Under the pieces are notes generated by a model that was not told the origin of the DNA, did not search any database, and was given only the letters and a program-made list of their open reading frames with translations. 64,000 nt of DNA from Massilia niastensis DSM 21313 (lineage in GTDB: Bacteria > Pseudomonadota > Gammaproteobacteria > Burkholderiales > Burkholderiaceae_D): contig NZ_KB908085.1 in the NCBI RefSeq assembly GCF_000382345.1, positions 83,251 through 147,250 of the forward strand, read 5' to 3'. How positions within the stretch are numbered: position 1 is the first letter of the stretch; each line of letters opens with the position of its first letter. The position numbers and the translations under genes are program-made. Shown here piece after piece: positions 16,017 to 24,426 of this stretch.

Positions 16017-17372
16017 ATGAGTAACAGCGCCGTATATTCCAAAAACAGTCCTTTAATATCCATCGAAGATGTTCCATTAAATTGGTTCCACCAGTTGATG
16101 ACCTTGCGCGCAGGCGGAGGATGGATTCTCGATGGCTATATTCTGAGCATTATTGGCGTGGCTATCGTGCAGTTTTCGGATTACCTGAAACTGGATTCGT
16201 TCTGGCAGGGGATGGTGGCTGCCTCGGCCATGCTCGGCACTTTTTTCAGCGGATTCCTGGGTGGCTGGCTGACCGACAAGCTGGGGCGCCGACGCCTGTT
16301 CTTCGTTGGCCCGATCCTGTTCATCGTGGGTTCCCTGGGGTCGCTCTGGGTCGAATCGGGCATGGCCTTGTTCATTCTCCGCTTCCTGGTCGGCATGGGG
16401 GTGGGCCTGGAATATCCCGTGGCAGGTTCGCTGCTGACGGAGTTCTTGCCGCAGAAGAATCGTGGTCCGCGCCTGGCCGGCCTGACCATCCTGTGGTTTG
16501 TCGGCGCCGCACTGTCTTACATCATCGGTAACTTCATCCTGGCCCACGGTGGGGAGGAGGGATGGCGCCTGGTGCTGGCAAGCTCCGCGGTGATCGGCCT
16601 GCTGCTGTTGCTGGTACGCCTGGGAACGCCCGAATCGCCGCGCTGGCTGGTCAGCAAGGGACGCTTTGCCGAGGCGGACCGGGTCATCAAGAAGGTGTAT
16701 GGCCCGTCGTTTTCGGTGGCAAACATGCCCAAGGAAGATTCGGAAAAGAAGGTGTCGCTGGGTGACTTGATGCACTCCGGCTATGGCAAGCGCATGCTGT
16801 TCGTGATCGTCTTCTGGACTGCTGCGGTGGTACCGATGTTTGCCGTGTATTCCTTCGCTCCCGTGGTCCTGCAGGCGCTGAACCTGAAAGGCAACTGGGC
16901 TGCCTATGGTTCGGTGCTCATCACCCTGCTGTTCGTCGTCGGCTGCGTGATCGCTACCCGCCTGATCGATGTCATGGGCCGCCGGCCTCTCGTCATCCAC
17001 AGCTTCCTGTGGTCCAGCCTGGCGCTGTTGGGATTGGGCGCCTTCTCGAACGGGGCGGAGATCGTGGTTCTGCTGATGTTCGGCGCCTATGCGCTCTTTA
17101 TCGGCGGCGCCCAGGTGCTCGAACTGGTGTACCCCAACGAGCTGTTCCCCACCGAAATCCGCGCATTCGCGGTAGGCATCGGCTCATCGATGACACGCGT
17201 CGGTTCTGCCGTGGGCACATGGATGGTGCCGTTTTCCCTGCACAGCATCGGCATCGGCAACACCATGTATGCGGCTGCGGCGGTATCGATCGTCGGCCTG
17301 GTCGCTTCAATCTGGCTGGCGCCCGAGACGCGCGGCATGAGCCTCGAACAGGCGTCGTCGCTCAAGCGCTGA
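16017..17372 (+). CDS. MFS transporter (sugar/acid porter type)
   Basis: A 451-residue 12-helix MFS permease. The loop 2-3 motif is GGWLTDKLGRRRLF, the PESPRWL block follows helix 6, and the repeat RLIDVMGRRPL is in the second half, all typical of the sugar porter/aromatic acid symporter groups. ELFPTEIRAFAVG matches the loop before helix 11. Likely the importer for the cluster's substrate. It is separated by 164 bases from the oxidase gene, in which nothing else is evident. Confidence 0.82.
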   Translation: MSNSAVYSKNSPLISIEDVPLNWFHQLMTLRAGGGWILDGYILSIIGVAIVQFSDYLKLDSFWQGMVAASAMLGTFFSGFLGGWLTDKLGRRRLFFVGPILFIVGSLGSLWVESGMALFILRFLVGMGVGLEYPVAGSLLTEFLPQKNRGPRLAGLTILWFVGAALSYIIGNFILAHGGEEGWRLVLASSAVIGLLLLLVRLGTPESPRWLVSKGRFAEADRVIKKVYGPSFSVANMPKEDSEKKVSLGDLMHSGYGKRMLFVIVFWTAAVVPMFAVYSFAPVVLQALNLKGNWAAYGSVLITLLFVVGCVIATRLIDVMGRRPLVIHSFLWSSLALLGLGAFSNGAEIVVLLMFGAYALFIGGAQVLELVYPNELFPTEIRAFAVGIGSSMTRVGSAVGTWMVPFSLHSIGIGNTMYAAAAVSIVGLVASIWLAPETRGMSLEQASSLKR

Positions 17373-17430
17373 TTCTGCTTCCACCCTGGATTTGACGAAA
17401 TCGTCCTTACCTCATTTAAAAGAGATCATC

Positions 17431-18339
17431 ATGAAATTCGAAGGCATCTATACCCCCGCGATCACCCCCCTGAACGCCGCTGGCGCAATCGACAGGACGG
17501 CATTTGCCGACGTGCTGGAGTACCTGGTCGCCGAAGGCGTCCACGGCATCATCATCGCAGGCTCGACCGGCGAGTATTACGCCCACACGACACAGGAACG
17601 TCTCGAGCTCGCAGCCTTGGCCAAGGAAGTGATCGGCGCGCGCACGCAGCTGATCATCGGCACCGGCGCGATCCGCACCGAGGAATCCGTCGAGTACGCC
17701 AAGCTGGCCAAGGAGATCAAGGCCGATGCCATCCTGGTGGGAACGCCGCCGTATGCGCTGCCGACCGAGCAGGAGAATGCGGCCCATGCGCTGGCCATCG
17801 ACCAGGCCGCAGGCCTGCCCATCATGCTCTACAACTATCCGGGCCGCATGGGCATGTCGATGGGCCGCGAGTTTTTCCGCACCGTGACGCAGGCGTCGAA
17901 GAATGTCGTTGCGATCAAGGAAAGCTCGGGCCAGACCGGACAACTGCACATGCTGGCGCGTGAGTTTCCCGGCATTAGCCTCTCCTGCGGCTGGGATGAC
18001 CAGGCCCTGGAGTTCTTCGCCTGGGGCGCGCGCAGCTGGGTGTGCGCCGGCTCGAACTTCATCCCGCGCGAGCACATCGCGCTGTACCAGGCCTGCGCCG
18101 TCGACAAGGATTTCGACAAGGGCCGCCGCATCATGTCGGCCATGCTGCCGCTGATGGACTTCCTGGAGGGCGGCAAGTTCGTGCAGTCGATCAAGCACGG
18201 TTGTGCGCTGGCCGGCCTGCGTCCGGGTGGCGTGCGCGCGCCTCTGCAAGGCCTCGACGACAGCGAGAAGCAGGCCTTGCAGGCCGTCGTCACCCAGCTC
18301 AAGAGCGACGTGGCAGCCATCGTCGGAGGGAAAGTCTGA
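17431..18339 (+). CDS. DapA/DHDPS-family lyase or deaminase
   Basis: A 302-residue class I aldolase of the dihydrodipicolinate synthase superfamily. The GSTGEYY phosphate/carboxylate loop, the LYNYPGR tyrosine and the Schiff-base lysine VVAIKESSG are in the expected order. Start ATG 17431. The family includes true DapA, N-acetylneuraminate lyase, keto-acid aldolases and the hydroxyproline-pathway deaminase HypD. With an oxidase before and an aldehyde dehydrogenase overlapping its stop by one base, a catabolic keto-acid lyase or deaminase is more likely than lysine synthesis. Confidence 0.8.
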   Translation: MKFEGIYTPAITPLNAAGAIDRTAFADVLEYLVAEGVHGIIIAGSTGEYYAHTTQERLELAALAKEVIGARTQLIIGTGAIRTEESVEYAKLAKEIKADAILVGTPPYALPTEQENAAHALAIDQAAGLPIMLYNYPGRMGMSMGREFFRTVTQASKNVVAIKESSGQTGQLHMLAREFPGISLSCGWDDQALEFFAWGARSWVCAGSNFIPREHIALYQACAVDKDFDKGRRIMSAMLPLMDFLEGGKFVQSIKHGCALAGLRPGGVRAPLQGLDDSEKQALQAVVTQLKSDVAAIVGGKV

Positions 18340-19835
18340 TGGCCGCCGAACTGTTGACCGCTGCCCAGTACACGGCCCTTGCCGGGAGCATCGCACTGCC
18401 GACGCAGGCTTTCGTCGATGGCGCCTTCCGCCCCGCGCTGTCGGGCAAGACGTTCGAGACCACGAATCCGGCTACCGGCGACGTGCTCGCGCAGATCGCT
18501 GCCTGTGGCCCCGAGGACGTGGATCTCGCCGTAGCCCATGCCAGGGCGGCATTCGAGGATGGGCGCTGGAGCCGCATGGCGCCTGCCGCGCGCAAGCACA
18601 CGCTGCTGCGCTTCGCCGACCTGCTCGAGCAGCATGCGCACGAGCTGGCTGTCATGGAGAGCCTGGACAGCGGCAAGCCGATCCGGGAATGCCAGAACAC
18701 CGACGTGCCCGAGACCATCCACACCATCCGCTGGCACGCCGAGCTGATCGACAAGATCTACGACCACACGGCCCCGGTGGGTTCGAACGCGCTGGCCCTG
18801 GTGGTGCGCGAGCCCATCGGCGTGGTCGGCCTGGTCCTGCCCTGGAACTTCCCGCTGCTGATGCTGGCCTGGAAGATCGGGCCGTCCCTGGCGGCAGGAT
18901 GCTCGATCGTCGTCAAGCCAGCCAAGGAAACCACCTTGACCGCGCTGCGCGTGGCCGAGCTGGCGCACCAGGCGGGCGTGCCTGCCGGCGTGTTCAACGT
19001 CCTGCCAGGCGGCGGCCGTGAAGTGGGCGAACCGCTGGGGCGCCACCGCGACGTCACCATGGTGAGCTTCACCGGCTCGACCGACACGGGCCGTCTGTTC
19101 CTGCACTACGCGGCCGAGTCGAACCTCAAGCGCGTGGTGCTCGAATGCGGCGGCAAGAACCCGGCCGTGGTGCTGAAGGACGTGGCGGACCTCGACACCG
19201 TGGCCCGGCACCTCGTCAACGGCGCGTTCTGGAACATGGGCGAGAACTGCTCGGCCTCGTCGCGCCTGATCGTCCATGCCGACATCAAGGCGCAACTGCT
19301 GGAGCGCATCGGCGTGCATCTGCGCGAATGGAAGATGGGCAATCCGCTCGATCCGGACAATCGCCTGGGCGCCATGGTCAGCAAGGCGCATTTCGAGAAG
19401 GTGCGTTCCTATCTCGAGCAGGCCGCAGCGGAAAAGCTGAAGCTGGCCTTCGGCGGCGAGACCGAGCAGGGCATCTACGTGCAGCCCACCGTGGTCGATG
19501 GCGTGGGCCAGGCCAGCCGCCTGTTCCAAGAGGAAATCTTCGGCCCCGTGCTCTCGGTCACGACCTTCACCACGATCGACGAGGCCATTTCCCTGGCTAA
19601 CGACTCAGTGTATGGCCTCGCAGCCTCGGTCTATACGGACGATCTGCGCAACGCGATCAAGCTGTCGCGCGAGATCCGCGCCGGCGTGGTCACGGTAAAC
19701 TGCTTTGGCGAGGGCGACGTCAGCACGCCATTCGGCGGCTACAAGGAGTCGGGCTTTGGCGGCCGCGACAAATCCCAGTGGGCGCACGACCAGTACACCG
19801 AGATCAAGACCATCTGGATCGACGCCCAGGCGTGA
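18339..19835 (+). CDS. NAD(P)-dependent aldehyde dehydrogenase (PuuC-like)
   Basis: A 498-residue aldehyde dehydrogenase. Cofactor-site PWNFPLLM, the general-base Glu in VVLECGGKNP and the catalytic Cys in GENCSASSR are present, with FTGSTDTG for NAD binding and the C-terminal PFGGYKESGFGG block. The sequence style resembles gamma-glutamyl-aminobutyraldehyde dehydrogenase PuuC. Start ATG 18339 overlaps the preceding stop (TGATG), so it is translationally coupled to the DHDPS-like gene. It should oxidise the aldehyde produced in this pathway. Confidence 0.87.
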   Translation: MAAELLTAAQYTALAGSIALPTQAFVDGAFRPALSGKTFETTNPATGDVLAQIAACGPEDVDLAVAHARAAFEDGRWSRMAPAARKHTLLRFADLLEQHAHELAVMESLDSGKPIRECQNTDVPETIHTIRWHAELIDKIYDHTAPVGSNALALVVREPIGVVGLVLPWNFPLLMLAWKIGPSLAAGCSIVVKPAKETTLTALRVAELAHQAGVPAGVFNVLPGGGREVGEPLGRHRDVTMVSFTGSTDTGRLFLHYAAESNLKRVVLECGGKNPAVVLKDVADLDTVARHLVNGAFWNMGENCSASSRLIVHADIKAQLLERIGVHLREWKMGNPLDPDNRLGAMVSKAHFEKVRSYLEQAAAEKLKLAFGGETEQGIYVQPTVVDGVGQASRLFQEEIFGPVLSVTTFTTIDEAISLANDSVYGLAASVYTDDLRNAIKLSREIRAGVVTVNCFGEGDVSTPFGGYKESGFGGRDKSQWAHDQYTEIKTIWIDAQA

Positions 19836-19852
19836 ATCCGCACCAGCAGTGA

Positions 19853-19883
19853 ACACGGCGCCCCGCGGTAGCGGGCGCCGTGT
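19853..19883 (+). terminator. Intergenic hairpin between aldehyde dehydrogenase and yddG
   Basis: A 13-base stem (ACACGGCGCC..CGC / GCG..GGCGCCGTGT) with one bulged C and a GGTA loop. No T run follows, so it may attenuate or protect mRNA rather than terminate fully. Confidence 0.45.
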
Positions 19884-19907
19884 CGCATAACCTCGAGTGA
19901 CGAAACC

Positions 19908-20813
19908 ATGAAAAACACGAACAAGGCCACGCTGATCGGCCTGGTGGCCATCTTGCTGTGGAGCTCGATTGTCGGCCTGATCCGCAGCGTCAGCGAGCAC
20001 CTGGGCCCCACGGGCGGGGCCGCCATGATGTACAGCGTGGCCTCGGTATTTCTGCTGCTGTCCGTCGGCTACGTCAAGCTGAGCGAATTTCCGCGCCGCT
20101 ATCTCATCTGGGGCAGCCTGCTGTTCGTGACCTATGAGCTGTGCCTGGCGCTCTCGATTGGCTATGCCAACACCGCCCGCCAGGCCATCGAGGTGGGCAT
20201 GGTCAACTATCTGTGGCCAACGTTTACCATCGTCGCGGCGATCCTGTTCAACCGGCAGAAGAGCAACTTCCTGATCGTTCCCGGGTTCGTGCTGTCCATC
20301 GTCGGCATCTGCTGGGTGCTGGGCGGGGAACAGGGTCTCGATCTGGCCGGCATGCTGGCCAACGTGCGCGACAACCCCCTCAGCTACGGCCTGGCGTTTG
20401 CCGGCGCATTGCTCTGGGCCGCCTATTGCACCGTGACGGCCCGGATCGCGGGCGGCAAGAACGGCGTGACGCTGTTCTTCATCCTGGTCTCCGTGACCTT
20501 GTGGATCAAGTACTTGCTGGAAGGCGGCGGCCACATGGAGTTCAGCGTCGAGGCCATCGTCTACCTGGTCCTGGCCGCCGGGGCCATGGGCTTCGGTTAC
20601 GGGGCGTGGAACGTGGGCATCTTGCACGGCAACGTCACGATCCTGGCAGGCGCCTCGTATTTCATCCCGGTTTTCTCCGCGGCGCTCTCGACCATCCTGT
20701 TGCGCGCACCGCTGTCCTTGGCCTTCTGGCAAGGCGCAGCCATGGTGTGCGGCGGCGCGATCCTGTGCTGGCTGGCGACGCGCGCGAAACGCGTCCTGCA
20801 AGTCGCCGACTGA
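19908..20813 (+). CDS. yddG: Aromatic amino acid/metabolite exporter YddG (DMT family)
   Basis: A 301-residue, ten-helix DMT transporter that matches E. coli YddG along its whole length: KATLIGL...ILLWSS near the start, RQAIEVGMVNYLWP, FLIVPGF, AAYCTVTARIA, AWNVGILHGNVTI and FWQGAAMVCGG. YddG exports aromatic amino acids and related solutes across the inner membrane. Its place after the oxidase/dehydrogenase genes suggests export of an excess intermediate or a related amino acid. The recognition is strong; substrate here is inferred. Confidence 0.88.
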   Translation: MKNTNKATLIGLVAILLWSSIVGLIRSVSEHLGPTGGAAMMYSVASVFLLLSVGYVKLSEFPRRYLIWGSLLFVTYELCLALSIGYANTARQAIEVGMVNYLWPTFTIVAAILFNRQKSNFLIVPGFVLSIVGICWVLGGEQGLDLAGMLANVRDNPLSYGLAFAGALLWAAYCTVTARIAGGKNGVTLFFILVSVTLWIKYLLEGGGHMEFSVEAIVYLVLAAGAMGFGYGAWNVGILHGNVTILAGASYFIPVFSAALSTILLRAPLSLAFWQGAAMVCGGAILCWLATRAKRVLQVAD

Positions 20814-20936
20814 GTCGGCTCCCGCAACCGTTCACATGCACACCCCGGCCACGTGCCGGGCAAGGGGGATTTTTACCCTTCGAAAAGAGGCGAGAAGAGC
20901 GCCCTGGAAAACAACGCCAATCATGGAGACTTCAAC

Positions 20937-21920
20937 ATGCACCGCAATCAAGCCCTGCTGCTGGCCTGTGCCGTCCTTGGCACGCTGGCGTCGTCGACGC
21001 CCGCCCGGGCGCAAGCCGCCGTCTCCGTCAACGGCATGCTCGATCTCGGCGTGTTTCACGGCTTCGACGGTGTGAACCAGGTGGGCACCGTCCAGCGCAG
21101 CAATATCGCCTTCTCGGGATTCGAGGATCTGGGCGGAGGTGTGAAAGCCGTGTTTCGCATGAGCACCCGCGTGGAACTGGATACCGGCATCAGCGAAGGC
21201 GCGGGTTTCAAGCCCTTCTGGCACGACGAAGCGACCGTGGGCCTGAAAGGCGGCTGGGGAACGGTGCGTGTGGGGCGTGCGATGACGGCGATGTGGGCAC
21301 AGGACTGGAAGTTCGATCCTTGGGCTAACTACAACCGCATCGCCTCGCCGGCCTGGCAGCACTGGCATTACCTCACGCCCAGCGATCCTTTCGCCAACAA
21401 CGGCACGGCAGAGTATGGCCGGCTGAACAACGGCATGTTTTACGACTCACCGATGGTGGGCGGCTTCACGCTGCGCTTGAGCGGGTCTCCCGAGCGCCAG
21501 CGTGAACCGGGCGCCACGGGCCGGCCGTATTCCGCCGTGCTGGAATATGAACGCAAGGCCGTGCTTCTGATGGCGGCCTTCGAGCGCAACAGCGTTGGAG
21601 ACAACAATGCCTTCGTGGCAGGCAAACTCACTTTCGGCGCCGCGGCAGTCATGGCCGCTTACGACGATAGCCGCACCTTCGACGACAGCGGCATATCGCG
21701 TTCTGCCACCTTGTCAGCGACCTACCGGCTGGGCCGGACCACGCTGAAGGCGGGCTACAGCCGTCAGCGCCTGAATGCGGACACCAACTATGTCGCCTCG
21801 CTGGGCGCGGACCATGCCTTGTCCCGGCGCACCGTGCTGTACGCCAGCCTGGGACGCAAGCGCGACGCGCGCCAGGATGGGCGCACGGCGTTTGGCGTGG
21901 GGATGTCACACGCATTCTGA
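20937..21920 (+). CDS. Gram-negative porin
   Basis: A 327-residue outer-membrane porin. I start at ATG 20937 (GGAG nine bases upstream); the signal peptide ends near TPARAQA. AAVSVNGMLDLGVF at the mature N-terminus, SNIAFSGFEDLGGGVKAVF, GLKGGWGTVRVGRA and the terminal phenylalanine (GMSHAF) are typical of the 16-strand betaproteobacterial porins. It is the last gene in the plus-strand catabolic cluster and presumably supplies outer-membrane entry. Confidence 0.87.
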   Translation: MHRNQALLLACAVLGTLASSTPARAQAAVSVNGMLDLGVFHGFDGVNQVGTVQRSNIAFSGFEDLGGGVKAVFRMSTRVELDTGISEGAGFKPFWHDEATVGLKGGWGTVRVGRAMTAMWAQDWKFDPWANYNRIASPAWQHWHYLTPSDPFANNGTAEYGRLNNGMFYDSPMVGGFTLRLSGSPERQREPGATGRPYSAVLEYERKAVLLMAAFERNSVGDNNAFVAGKLTFGAAAVMAAYDDSRTFDDSGISRSATLSATYRLGRTTLKAGYSRQRLNADTNYVASLGADHALSRRTVLYASLGRKRDARQDGRTAFGVGMSHAF

Positions 21921-21991
21921 GTGCCGATGCGGGGGTGAATCCGGTTTTTTCATCCTGACGAGGGGATTTGTCATGGATGCGCTCTACTGCG

Positions 21992-22016
21992 GAGGACAGG
22001 CTTTACGCCTGTCCTC
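21992..22016. terminator. Hairpin between convergent porin and catA
   Basis: Ten-base perfect stem GAGGACAGGC / GCCTGTCCTC with loop TTTAC. No T run on either strand; plausible bidirectional transcription barrier. Confidence 0.5.
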
Positions 22017-22021
22017 TCCGC

Positions 22022-22933
22022 TCACGCCTGGAAGTGCGCGCGCTCGATGTGGTCGGCGGGCAGGCCTTCCTTCTCCGCGTGCAGCCCGAAATCGAACTCG
22101 ATCGTGTAGTAGGGCGCATCGACCTCCCGGGCGCGCAGCGCGGCCGGATCCTCCACCTTCTTCATCTCCGGCACCAGGCCTTCGCGGGTGGCGAAGGCGA
22201 AGTCGTCCCACAGGTAGGGATCGTTCTCGATGTTGATCTGCGTGGTCAGCTTGCGGTGGCCCGGCGCGGTCACGAAGAAGTGGATGTGCGCCGGACGGGT
22301 GCCGTGGCGGCCCAGCAGCTTGAGCAGCTTGTCGGTGGAGCCGCCCGGCGGCACGCTGTAGCCCACCGGGACCTTGCTGCGGAAACGGTAGCGGCCGTCG
22401 GCGTCGGTACGGATCGAGCGCCGCAGGTTGTACGGGCTCTGGCTCGGATCGAAGAAGGAATAGCGGCCCAGGTGGTTGGCCTGCCACACTTCCACCAGCG
22501 CGCCGGCGACCGGCTTGCCGTCCGCGCCGCGCACCTGGCCCCCCATGAACAGCACCTCGCCGGGCTGCTCGTCCTGGTCCAGGCGCGCGCTGCCCAGCGA
22601 TTCGGGCGCGCCGGCGACGTACAGCGGTCCTTCGATCGTGCGCGGAGTGCCGCCCGACACGCCCTGGCGCGCTTCCGCCTCGTCCATGCGCAGGTCCAGG
22701 AAGTGTTCGATACCCAGTCCCGCCGCGATCAGTCCCCATTCGCCGTTGCGGCCGGCCTCGGTCATGTAGCTGGCGGCGCTCCAGAATTCATCGGGCTGGA
22801 TGTCCAGCTCTTCGATCGTCAGGCACAGGTCGCGCACGATGCGGTTGACGATGGCCTGCACGCGCGGATTGCCGCTGGCGGTTTCGGTGCTTTCGATCTT
22901 GCTCAGCAGTGCTTCGATGGCTTGCTTGTCCAT
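22022..22933 (-). CDS. catA: Catechol 1,2-dioxygenase
   Basis: A 303-residue intradiol dioxygenase that opens catechol to cis,cis-muconate using Fe(III). The N-terminal helical dimerisation domain is present, and the iron ligands are recognisable as Tyr158 (GRYSFFD), Tyr192 (VGYSVPP), His216 and His218 (RPAHIHFF). It is the last gene of the phenol hydroxylase operon, 36 bases after the reductase gene, so phenol is channelled into the ortho pathway. The rest of that pathway (catB, catC) is not in the window. Confidence 0.93.
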   Translation of the reverse strand: MDKQAIEALLSKIESTETASGNPRVQAIVNRIVRDLCLTIEELDIQPDEFWSAASYMTEAGRNGEWGLIAAGLGIEHFLDLRMDEAEARQGVSGGTPRTIEGPLYVAGAPESLGSARLDQDEQPGEVLFMGGQVRGADGKPVAGALVEVWQANHLGRYSFFDPSQSPYNLRRSIRTDADGRYRFRSKVPVGYSVPPGGSTDKLLKLLGRHGTRPAHIHFFVTAPGHRKLTTQINIENDPYLWDDFAFATREGLVPEMKKVEDPAALRAREVDAPYYTIEFDFGLHAEKEGLPADHIERAHFQA

Positions 22934-22969
22934 GGTGGTCTCCTGGTTGGTATGAATAATGTAACTCGC

Positions 22970-24031
22970 TCACAGCGCCCGGAACAGCGGGCTGCGCGCG
23001 CCTTGTCCGGCATCGGCCGCGGACAGGAATTTTTCGGTGAAGATGTCCTTCTCGAACAGCCGTCCCTGCATCAGGGCCGAGATGCTGGCTTCGATCATCG
23101 GCGGCGGGCCGCACAGGTAGGCGCGCCAGCCGCGGAAGTCCTGGCCGAAGCGGCGCGCCGCCAGCTCATGCACGTAGCCGCGTTCACCAGTCCAGCCTGA
23201 CGCCGCCGGCTCGCTCGACAAGACCGGCAGGTACTCGAAGTTCGGGTGGCGCGCGCTGAGTTGCTCGAACTCGGCCCGGTAATACAGCTCGTCCAGCGTG
23301 CGCGCGCCCTGGATCAGGCGAATCTGGCGGGTGTCGCCCGATTCCAGCAGGTCCAGGACCATCGAGCGCGGGCTGGACAGCCCGGAGCCGCCGGCGATGA
23401 ACAGCAGGGGGCGCGGATCGCTCTTGCGGACGAAGAACCGGCCCTGCGGTCCCGACAGCATCACGTTGTCGCCGACCGCCAGCTGCTCGTGGACGTAGGA
23501 GGTGACTTTCCCGCCCGGCACCAGCCGGATGTTCAGCTCGATTTCATTCGACGATGGCGCCGAGGCGATCGAGAAGGCGCGCGGCGCCGCCTCGCCGGCC
23601 AGCCACAGGTTCACGTACTGGCCCGGCTGGTAGGGCAGCGTGTCGCCGCCCTCGATCTCGAGGAAGACGCCCTTGATGGTCGGGGTCAGCGTGTCGATGC
23701 GCGCAACCCTGGCCCGGTAGTCCATCAGCGGCAGGCATTGCGCATCCGGATCCGGATCGATGTCGGCCTCGATGGTGATGTCCGACTGCACCGTGGCGCA
23801 GCAGGCCAGGCACTTGCCCTCGTCGCGCTCGAAGTCCATCAGCGCAAAGGGCGAGGCCTCGCCGTGTTCCAGCTCTCCGCCGCTGGTCTGCACCTTGCAG
23901 GTGCCGCACAGGCCGTGGCCGCAGGCGTGCGGCAGCCACACGCCCGCACGCAGGCAGGCGTCCAGGATGGTCTGGCCTTCGGCCACGTCGACCGTCTGGC
24001 CCAGCGGCTCGATCGTCAGTTGGTAGCTCAT
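22970..24031 (-). CDS. dmpP: Phenol hydroxylase reductase component P5
   Basis: A 353-residue NADH reductase of the multicomponent phenol hydroxylase. N-terminal plant-type [2Fe-2S] domain with Cys37, Cys42, Cys45 and Cys77 (CGHGLCGTC, CLACC), then an FAD domain (RAFSIASAP) and an NAD domain (GGSGLSSPRS, CGPPPMIEA). It passes electrons from NADH to the di-iron P3 subunit. I choose ATG 24031, 11 bases after the P4 stop; longer in-frame extensions read through other genes. Confidence 0.93.
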   Translation of the reverse strand: MSYQLTIEPLGQTVDVAEGQTILDACLRAGVWLPHACGHGLCGTCKVQTSGGELEHGEASPFALMDFERDEGKCLACCATVQSDITIEADIDPDPDAQCLPLMDYRARVARIDTLTPTIKGVFLEIEGGDTLPYQPGQYVNLWLAGEAAPRAFSIASAPSSNEIELNIRLVPGGKVTSYVHEQLAVGDNVMLSGPQGRFFVRKSDPRPLLFIAGGSGLSSPRSMVLDLLESGDTRQIRLIQGARTLDELYYRAEFEQLSARHPNFEYLPVLSSEPAASGWTGERGYVHELAARRFGQDFRGWRAYLCGPPPMIEASISALMQGRLFEKDIFTEKFLSAADAGQGARSPLFRAL

Positions 24032-24042
24032 GCTGCTCTCCT

Positions 24043-24405
24043 TCAGTTGCCGCTGCCGCCGATGCCGGTGAGTTCCGGGGTTCGCAGGCGCAGCACGGAT
24101 TTGTGGCCCAGGCCGTTGGCGGCCAGGCTGGCGTCGAGGTCGGGCATGAAGGGTTCGCCGGAGCGCAGCCAGCTGGCCGTGTTCCAGTCGATGGAGGCGC
24201 CTTCGGGGTGCGCCGCCAGCAGCGGCTGCAGCACCTCGCTCACCAGCGCCCTGAACGGCATGGCGGGCGGCAGGGGCAGGGTGAACGGGCTGCAGAACAG
24301 CATGTGGCGGTCCCACCCGAAGTACACGAGCTGGTTGCCGTGGAAGTTCTCGACGCGGTCGCGGACTTCGCCCTGGTAGTCGGGTGCTAATGCGATCACT
24401 GGCAT
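24043..24405 (-). CDS. dmpO: Phenol hydroxylase P4 subunit
   Basis: A 120-residue subunit equivalent to DmpO, the small gamma subunit of the (alpha-beta-gamma)2 hydroxylase. Recognised by the order in the operon, the size and the sequence VYFGWDRHMLFCSPFT and LPPAMPF. Located between P3 and P5, with short spacers on both sides. Confidence 0.88.
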   Translation of the reverse strand: MPVIALAPDYQGEVRDRVENFHGNQLVYFGWDRHMLFCSPFTLPLPPAMPFRALVSEVLQPLLAAHPEGASIDWNTASWLRSGEPFMPDLDASLAANGLGHKSVLRLRTPELTGIGGSGN

Positions 24406-24426
24406 GATGGTCTCCTCGCGTGCCGC

